Assembly (NCBI GenBank): GCA_947499725.1
Contig: CANMPK010000002.1
Span: forward strand, 557,783-621,782
DNA: 64,000 nucleotides
Source: an uncultured Paracoccaceae bacterium
Lineage (GTDB): Bacteria > Pseudomonadota > Alphaproteobacteria > Rhodobacterales > Rhodobacteraceae
Reading direction: 5' to 3'
Below the pieces are notes generated by a model that worked only from the letters and a program-made list of their open reading frames with translations, was not told where the DNA came from and did no database searches. Of this stretch, positions 59,977-64,000 are shown in pieces (within the stretch, counting starts at the first letter, position 1; each line of letters starts with the position of its first letter). A program made the translations under genes and the position numbers.

Positions 59977-61359
59977 TTATCCGGTTTTGTCTGGCAGGGG
60001 CGTTGCTGTCAGCCACACGCCGCCTTTGGGGCGCAGGGTGAGGATCATATTCGGTTCAGGGTCTTTGCCCGGAATGGCGTTAAACGTGAACTGCGCAAGC
60101 AGGGTTGCCAGAATGATCACGGATTCCTGCACCGCGAAACTGGCGCCGATGCAGACACGTGGGCCGTCGCCGAAAGGCAGATAGGCGTAGCGGTCGATGG
60201 CTTTGCGATCTGCGAAACGATCTGGATTGAAGGCGTTGGGGTCCTCCCACAGCAATTCGTTTCGGTGCAGCGCGTAGATCGGGATCATGACTGTGTCTTT
60301 GGGTTTGATCTCGCGGCCGCAGAGCGTGTCGGGTTTGAGTGCCGTGCGGGAGACGATGGCGGCTGGGGGGTAAAGACGCAGGGCTTCGTCGATGATGGCG
60401 CGGATGAACGGCAGGTTGGCCACATCTTCGGCGGTGGCTGTGGTGCCTGTGATCTGGCTGCGCACCTCGTCTTGCGCGCGTTTTTGGATGTCTGGGTCAA
60501 AGGCCAAAAGATAAAGCGCCCAAGATAGGGTGAGGGCGGTGGTTTCATGGCCAGCGATGATGAAGGTGAGCAGATTGTCGCGCAGTTCTGCGGTGTTCAT
60601 GCTGCGTTTGGTTTCGGGGTCCACACCTTCGAGCAGCAGATCGAGCAGGTCTGGCACATCACGCGGGCCTCGGGTGCGGCGGTCGTTGATGGATTGGTCT
60701 GCGATGCGGCGCATGTCGCGTGTGGCATTACCTGAAAACACGCGGCCCGGGCGGGGAATCCAATCGGGGGCGCCGATCATATCGAGTAGAGAGATTTTGC
60801 CGGCCTCCGCGATATAGGCGTCGATGGATTGGTGGATCTTGCCCGCGTCAAAATCGCTGTCGCCTGAAAAGGTGACTTCGGTGATCACATCAAAGGTGGC
60901 GCGCACCATTTCGTCGACCATGTTGATGGCGGGGGGGCCTGTTTGGGCAATGCGGTCTGCGCAGTCTTGGGCGGCTTGGCCCATGATGGGGCCAAGGGCC
61001 GTGACGTTGCGGTGTGAAAAGACAGGGGCCGCAGTGCGCCTTTGCCAGCGCCATTCCGCGCCTTCGGCGATGAACATGCTGTTGCCAATGGCGGGTTTGA
61101 GCAGGTTCTTGGTGGTGTCAGACTTGGGGTAATCGTCGAGCTTTTCCAGCAGCATGCGGCGGATCGCGTCTGGATCCATGACCATATGCCAGCGGATGCC
61201 GGTTTTGCCGGAGATCATGGGCTGTTTCAAAGCAATGTCGGGCAGGATCAGCAACAGGTTGTCGCGGGCTGTTTTCAGGCTTTCCCAAAGACCCATAGGC
61301 ACAGTGTGCAGGTTGGGGTGAACAGGTAGGCGCTGGGCTGTCGGAGTGTCGTGTTTCAC
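59977..61359 (-). CDS. Cytochrome P450
   Basis: The 460-residue protein has the complete P450 signature set: I-helix oxygen motif AGHETT (about 265-270), the K-helix ExxR in IIDEALRLYPPA (Glu-Ala-Leu-Arg), and the heme loop FGDGPRVCIG with the Cys ligand. No N-terminal membrane anchor is present, so it is a soluble bacterial P450 that needs separate redox partners; none is nearby. The best start is a GTG at 61359 with GAGGTC before it. PPAAIVSRTA and MIPIYALHRNE suggest a fatty-acid-like substrate class, which is weak evidence. Confidence 0.92.
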   Translation of the reverse strand: MKHDTPTAQRLPVHPNLHTVPMGLWESLKTARDNLLLILPDIALKQPMISGKTGIRWHMVMDPDAIRRMLLEKLDDYPKSDTTKNLLKPAIGNSMFIAEGAEWRWQRRTAAPVFSHRNVTALGPIMGQAAQDCADRIAQTGPPAINMVDEMVRATFDVITEVTFSGDSDFDAGKIHQSIDAYIAEAGKISLLDMIGAPDWIPRPGRVFSGNATRDMRRIADQSINDRRTRGPRDVPDLLDLLLEGVDPETKRSMNTAELRDNLLTFIIAGHETTALTLSWALYLLAFDPDIQKRAQDEVRSQITGTTATAEDVANLPFIRAIIDEALRLYPPAAIVSRTALKPDTLCGREIKPKDTVMIPIYALHRNELLWEDPNAFNPDRFADRKAIDRYAYLPFGDGPRVCIGASFAVQESVIILATLLAQFTFNAIPGKDPEPNMILTLRPKGGVWLTATPLPDKTG

Positions 61360-61465
61360 AGATGACCTCGGCTTTGATCCGTCCTTGTTCAATTTAGGGC
61401 AAGGCTGAGATCTGTCTAGTGGGGGAGCGAGGCGTATCGCTCCGCTCCCCCGTTGTGCCGACCGC

Positions 61466-62371
61466 TTAGCTTGGGGATGGGTAGAGGCGGAGCGGTGGGC
61501 GTGGGTCAAATAAGTTGTGATCTTGCGGCAAGGCGATGACGCCGTCGCGTACTGCGATGTCTGAGAATTCAGAGCCTTCCGCGATCCCGATCGTTTGCAT
61601 GACTTGGCCGGTTTGAGGGTTGGCCACGACAATGACCGGAATGTTTTCAGCGATGAGGTAAAGCAGACCTGCATCATAGGCGACACCTGACCACATCAGG
61701 GCGTCTGGGTTGATGGGGGTTTGGGTGAAAGACTGAAAATCCAAGTCGATCTGCTGCACCTTATCGGTGTTCAATTGGATCGCGTGCACCTGCATCGTGT
61801 CAGAGCTGGTGGCGAATAGCGTCCCGTCCCCCCATGCTAAACCGGTGATTTCTGAGCTCTCCATGCCTTGTGGCAGCGGGCGCTTGGCGATGACTTCGCC
61901 CTCTTGATCGATACGCAGAAAATTGGGGCGGTCGCCTGCAAGCCAGTATTCGTTGTCGATTTGTGTGATCGCTTCGAGGCTGCCTTGTTTGAAGAGCAAG
62001 GGCGTGCGCGGGAAGATGCTTTCGCTTTCGGCTTCAAAATGAGGATCGCGCGGCAGATTAATGAATTCCGCCTGATCCGTCAGAAGGGCAAATCGCGTGG
62101 GGTGGGCAACGAGGCCGGAGACCTGTTTGATCTCCTTTGGGAGGAGGATGATTTCTGGGCTGTCGAGGACGTGGCTGAGCTCAAATGGGGCGTCTTGATG
62201 CGTGGTTTGAAAGTTATCGGTGCCTTTTAGATCGCCCAATAGGTCAAAGATCAGGAAAACCCCAAGTTGGGTGCTGGTCAGTGTGAACACACTGAGCGGG
62301 ATCAGGGCAAGCTTCAGTGCTTTGAAGCTGCGGCTCCGAAGACGCGAGTGTGAGGTGTCGGGGTGGGTCAT
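61466..62371 (-). CDS. Membrane-anchored beta-propeller-like protein
   Basis: The 301-residue protein has an N-terminal cytoplasmic stretch, one helix (about 21-46) and a large non-cytoplasmic part with repeated short hydrophobic blocks (VSGLVAHPTRFALLTD, ITGLAWGDGTLFATSS, WSGVAYDAGLLYLIAE, FSDIAVRDGVIALPQ), suggesting a beta-propeller similar to SdiA-regulated proteins. It is divergent from a LuxR-type regulator across 151 bp. Function unknown. Confidence 0.65.
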   Translation of the reverse strand: MTHPDTSHSRLRSRSFKALKLALIPLSVFTLTSTQLGVFLIFDLLGDLKGTDNFQTTHQDAPFELSHVLDSPEIILLPKEIKQVSGLVAHPTRFALLTDQAEFINLPRDPHFEAESESIFPRTPLLFKQGSLEAITQIDNEYWLAGDRPNFLRIDQEGEVIAKRPLPQGMESSEITGLAWGDGTLFATSSDTMQVHAIQLNTDKVQQIDLDFQSFTQTPINPDALMWSGVAYDAGLLYLIAENIPVIVVANPQTGQVMQTIGIAEGSEFSDIAVRDGVIALPQDHNLFDPRPPLRLYPSPS

Positions 62372-62522
62372 GCTGTTTCCTTTGTCTTGTTTGAAGAGAC
62401 AAAGGCATCACCTGAGGCCGAGGCTATGGGTGAAATGACATATTTGACCCCTTATGTAGCAAATGACGCATGACCATTGTGCGAATTTACCCTTGAACGT
62501 GTGGGGAAGAGGTGAGGCGCTT

Positions 62523-63044
62523 ATGAGATTGGATCGAGAGCGGACGGTTGTTTTATTGGCAATTGCCGTGCTGAGCTATTTTGCGATTGAAGATATCTTT
62601 GAAGACCTTGGTCTGGGCCAAAGTTTGCCAGAGATTGGGCTGGACCTTTTGGTCGTTGTGACCGTTCTGAGCATGTTGATCTACATCTATGTCCTTGCGC
62701 CTTTGAAAATGCGTCGAGACAATCGTCTTTTGGCGGCACGCAATCGGGCCCAAGGCGATGATCTTGCGCGTTTGTCTTTGGTGGCCGAGGCGCAGCTGCA
62801 TGGGCTGAGTGTTTATATCAAAGCGCAGTTCGAAGACTGGGGGCTTACCCTCGCCGAGCAAGACGTGGCGTTATTGCTGTTGAAGGGGTTTTCTATGAAG
62901 GAAATCGCATATATGCGCCAAGTGTCGGAGCGGACGGCCCGCCAGCAAGCCACTCGGATTTACGAGAAGTCTGAATTGACCGGTCGGGCCGGATTGGCGG
63001 GGTTCTTCTTGGAAGATCTATTGCTGCCGTCAGACCTGCGTTGA
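62523..63044 (+). CDS. Membrane-anchored LuxR-type (GerE) transcriptional regulator
   Basis: The 173-residue protein starts at ATG 62523 (GGTGAGG upstream). It has two hydrophobic helices (about 8-25 and 38-59), a coiled-coil-like linker (about 65-95) and a C-terminal GerE helix-turn-helix (about 108-165) with LTLAEQDVALLLLKGFSMKE and IAYMRQVSERTARQQ. The order resembles membrane-bound LuxR regulators in which a short sensor is fused to the DNA-binding domain. Target genes may include the divergent propeller-like gene. No receiver domain is present. Confidence 0.78.
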   Translation: MRLDRERTVVLLAIAVLSYFAIEDIFEDLGLGQSLPEIGLDLLVVVTVLSMLIYIYVLAPLKMRRDNRLLAARNRAQGDDLARLSLVAEAQLHGLSVYIKAQFEDWGLTLAEQDVALLLLKGFSMKEIAYMRQVSERTARQQATRIYEKSELTGRAGLAGFFLEDLLLPSDLR

Positions 63045-63156
63045 GTTTAAGGTAATCACCGAAAAGTCGCCGATCGTTTGATCTGTGTGCATGGATTATT
63101 TGCACGCTTGCTTTGGGTGCGCTATGCCCATTCCAAACAGCAGCAGAGGAAGTTGC

Positions 63157-63753
63157 ATGACACGGTTTCTCGCCCTTGGGGCTTTGATCATTGCTTTGGC
63201 CGGTTGCGGCGAGAGCGACGGGACAGCGGAAAAGCTGGATCTTGGTGATTTTACGCTGGGGCATAACATTGTTGTGGCGCCGGATCTGAAGAAGGGGCCG
63301 ACCTCTCGAAATGCGACACCTGAAGAATTGACGACCGCCTTGAAAGCCGAGCTGGATAAGCGTTTGGGGCGTTATGACGGCGAGCGACTGGTGCATTTGG
63401 GCGTGAATATTGGCGCTTACGTTTTAGCGCGTCCGGGTCTGCCTTTGGTCTATACGCCTAAGTCGGTTTTGGCGATGAATGTCACCGCGTGGGATGATCG
63501 CGCTGGCGAGAAGTTTCATGAGAAACCCAAGCAAGTGATCGTGCTTGAGAATCTGGGCGAATCTTTCATCGTCGGGTCTGGTTTGACGCAGACGCGGGAA
63601 GAGCAAATTGACGGATTGGTGCAAAATGCCGCCAAGGCGATTGAGAAATGGCTGGCCGAAAATGCCGCCTGCATGAGCGAAGCGCCGACCGCAGAAGAGC
63701 TTGAAAACTGTTGGAAAGATCAGGAACCGGTTGAAATAAGCGACGAGACATAA
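63157..63753 (+). CDS. Lipoprotein of unknown function
   Basis: The 198-residue protein begins at ATG 63157 (AGAGGAAG upstream) with a short lipoprotein signal (lipobox IALAGC, Cys at 17). The mature protein has blocks KLDLGDFTLGHNIVVAPDLK, DGERLVHLGVNIGAYVL and KSVLAMNVTAWDD. From memory, similar proteins occur widely in Rhodobacteraceae without known role. It is 112 bp after the LuxR-type gene and 149 bp before tuf. Confidence 0.72.
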   Translation: MTRFLALGALIIALAGCGESDGTAEKLDLGDFTLGHNIVVAPDLKKGPTSRNATPEELTTALKAELDKRLGRYDGERLVHLGVNIGAYVLARPGLPLVYTPKSVLAMNVTAWDDRAGEKFHEKPKQVIVLENLGESFIVGSGLTQTREEQIDGLVQNAAKAIEKWLAENAACMSEAPTAEELENCWKDQEPVEISDET

Positions 63754-63815
63754 CCCGGTTGTGGCCTTTGGTCCGCGGTTGGCAAAGCTTGGCCGTTCCC
63801 GGGGCAAACAGTGTC

Positions 63816-63844
63816 TTGATTTTTCTCTCGCAACCCAATATGTC
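63816..63844 (+). promoter_or_regulatory. Possible sigma-70 promoter of tuf
   Basis: TTGATT (63816-63821) and TATGTC (63839-63844) are separated by 17 bp and stand 58 bp before the tuf ATG. The -35 matches 5 of 6 and the -10 about 3 to 4 of 6 consensus bases. No tRNA gene precedes tuf here. Confidence 0.4.
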
Positions 63845-63902
63845 GCGCCCGGAAGAGTAATTTGGGCCAATGGGGCCCCCCTAACATAGAAGGCGCCTCG
63901 AG

Positions 63903-64000
63903 ATGGCTAAGGAAAAGTTTGAGCGTTCCAAACCGCACTGCAACATCGGCACAATCGGCCACGTTGACCACGGTAAAACAACACTGACAGCTGCGATCAC
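63903..64000 (+). CDS. tuf: Elongation factor Tu, N-terminal part
   Basis: Only the first 32 codons lie in the window. The P-loop GHVDHGKTT and the opening [17 protein letters not shown] are those of EF-Tu, the GTPase that brings aminoacyl-tRNA to the ribosome. The gene continues beyond the right edge. GAAGGCGCCTCGAG stands before the ATG as a weak ribosome site. Gene copies tufA and tufB cannot be told apart. Confidence 0.95.
   Translation, partial: MAKEKFERSKPHCNIGTIGHVDHGKTTLTAAI

Noticed and set aside
63754..63902. tRNA gene before tuf
   Set aside because: No cloverleaf or T-loop sequence is visible in this spacer.

Overview
The window is a gene-dense, accessory-rich but ordinary chromosomal segment of an alphaproteobacterium, most likely a marine Rhodobacteraceae (Roseobacter-group) member. 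The evidence is the taurine tpa/tauR/tauABC/xsc/pta set, the pckA-chvI-chvG-hprK-rapZ-manX-ptsH synteny, a bioBFDAGC operon with BioR-type boxes, a short HemP with Iron-Rhodo-box-like sites, and small families typical of the group (DUF1523, DUF6473, HIG1-like twin-TM protein). No phage, insertion sequence, CRISPR array, rRNA or tRNA was seen.

Layout. 1-2.7 kb: start of a secreted phytase/esterase-like gene, a P1-family peptidase, two small membrane proteins and a small secreted Cys protein. 2.7-18.8 kb: an organosulfonate region. tauABC import taurine, tpa deaminates it to sulfoacetaldehyde, and xsc plus pta convert that to acetyl-phosphate, sulfite and acetyl-CoA. A SoeABC-like cytoplasmic sulfite dehydrogenase and a TauZ-like sulfate/sulfite exporter deal with the sulfur. 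TauR sits in the middle, and three pairs of 22-bp-phased repeats (before xsc, tauR and tpa) look like its operators. 18.9-21.0 kb: hemP, glucokinase and a deacetylase-like protein. 21.1-27.8 kb: a BioR candidate with a LysE exporter, then the six-gene biotin operon bioBFDAGC, read convergently, in which every junction is a stop/start overlap. 27.9-31.0 kb: an RNA methyltransferase and an orphan phosphonate pair (phnM and a DUF1045 2H-phosphoesterase). 31.1-39.4 kb: a TPP riboswitch followed by eleven thiamin genes (thiD-O-S-G-E-F, then thiY-tenA-thiZ-tenA2-thiX), which combine thiazole synthesis with pyrimidine salvage.

39.4-46.8 kb: pckA divergent from chvI-chvG-hprK-rapZ-EIIA-HPr, a carbon/envelope signalling block, followed by an acyltransferase. 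46.8-53.2 kb: hydroxybutyryl-CoA dehydrogenase, a DUF6473 protein, etfBA, a cobalamin adenosyltransferase, a HIG1-like protein, an SDR and a GST. 53.2-64 kb: an SH3 protein, parC, several secreted or lipid-anchored unknowns, a Nudix hydrolase, a YHYH protein, a cytochrome P450, a membrane-anchored LuxR-type regulator and, at the right edge, the start of tuf.

No clearly new biological system is evident. The most useful new-looking signals are regulatory: the three TauR operator pairs with opposite geometry at tauR, a BioR box before bioB, tandem sites before hemP, a Shine-Dalgarno-sequestering helix below the TPP riboswitch, a hairpin that holds both stop codons of convergent genes in its loop, and a 46-bp palindromic element present twice. 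Function calls rest on reading translated sequence and family motifs; no database search was run.
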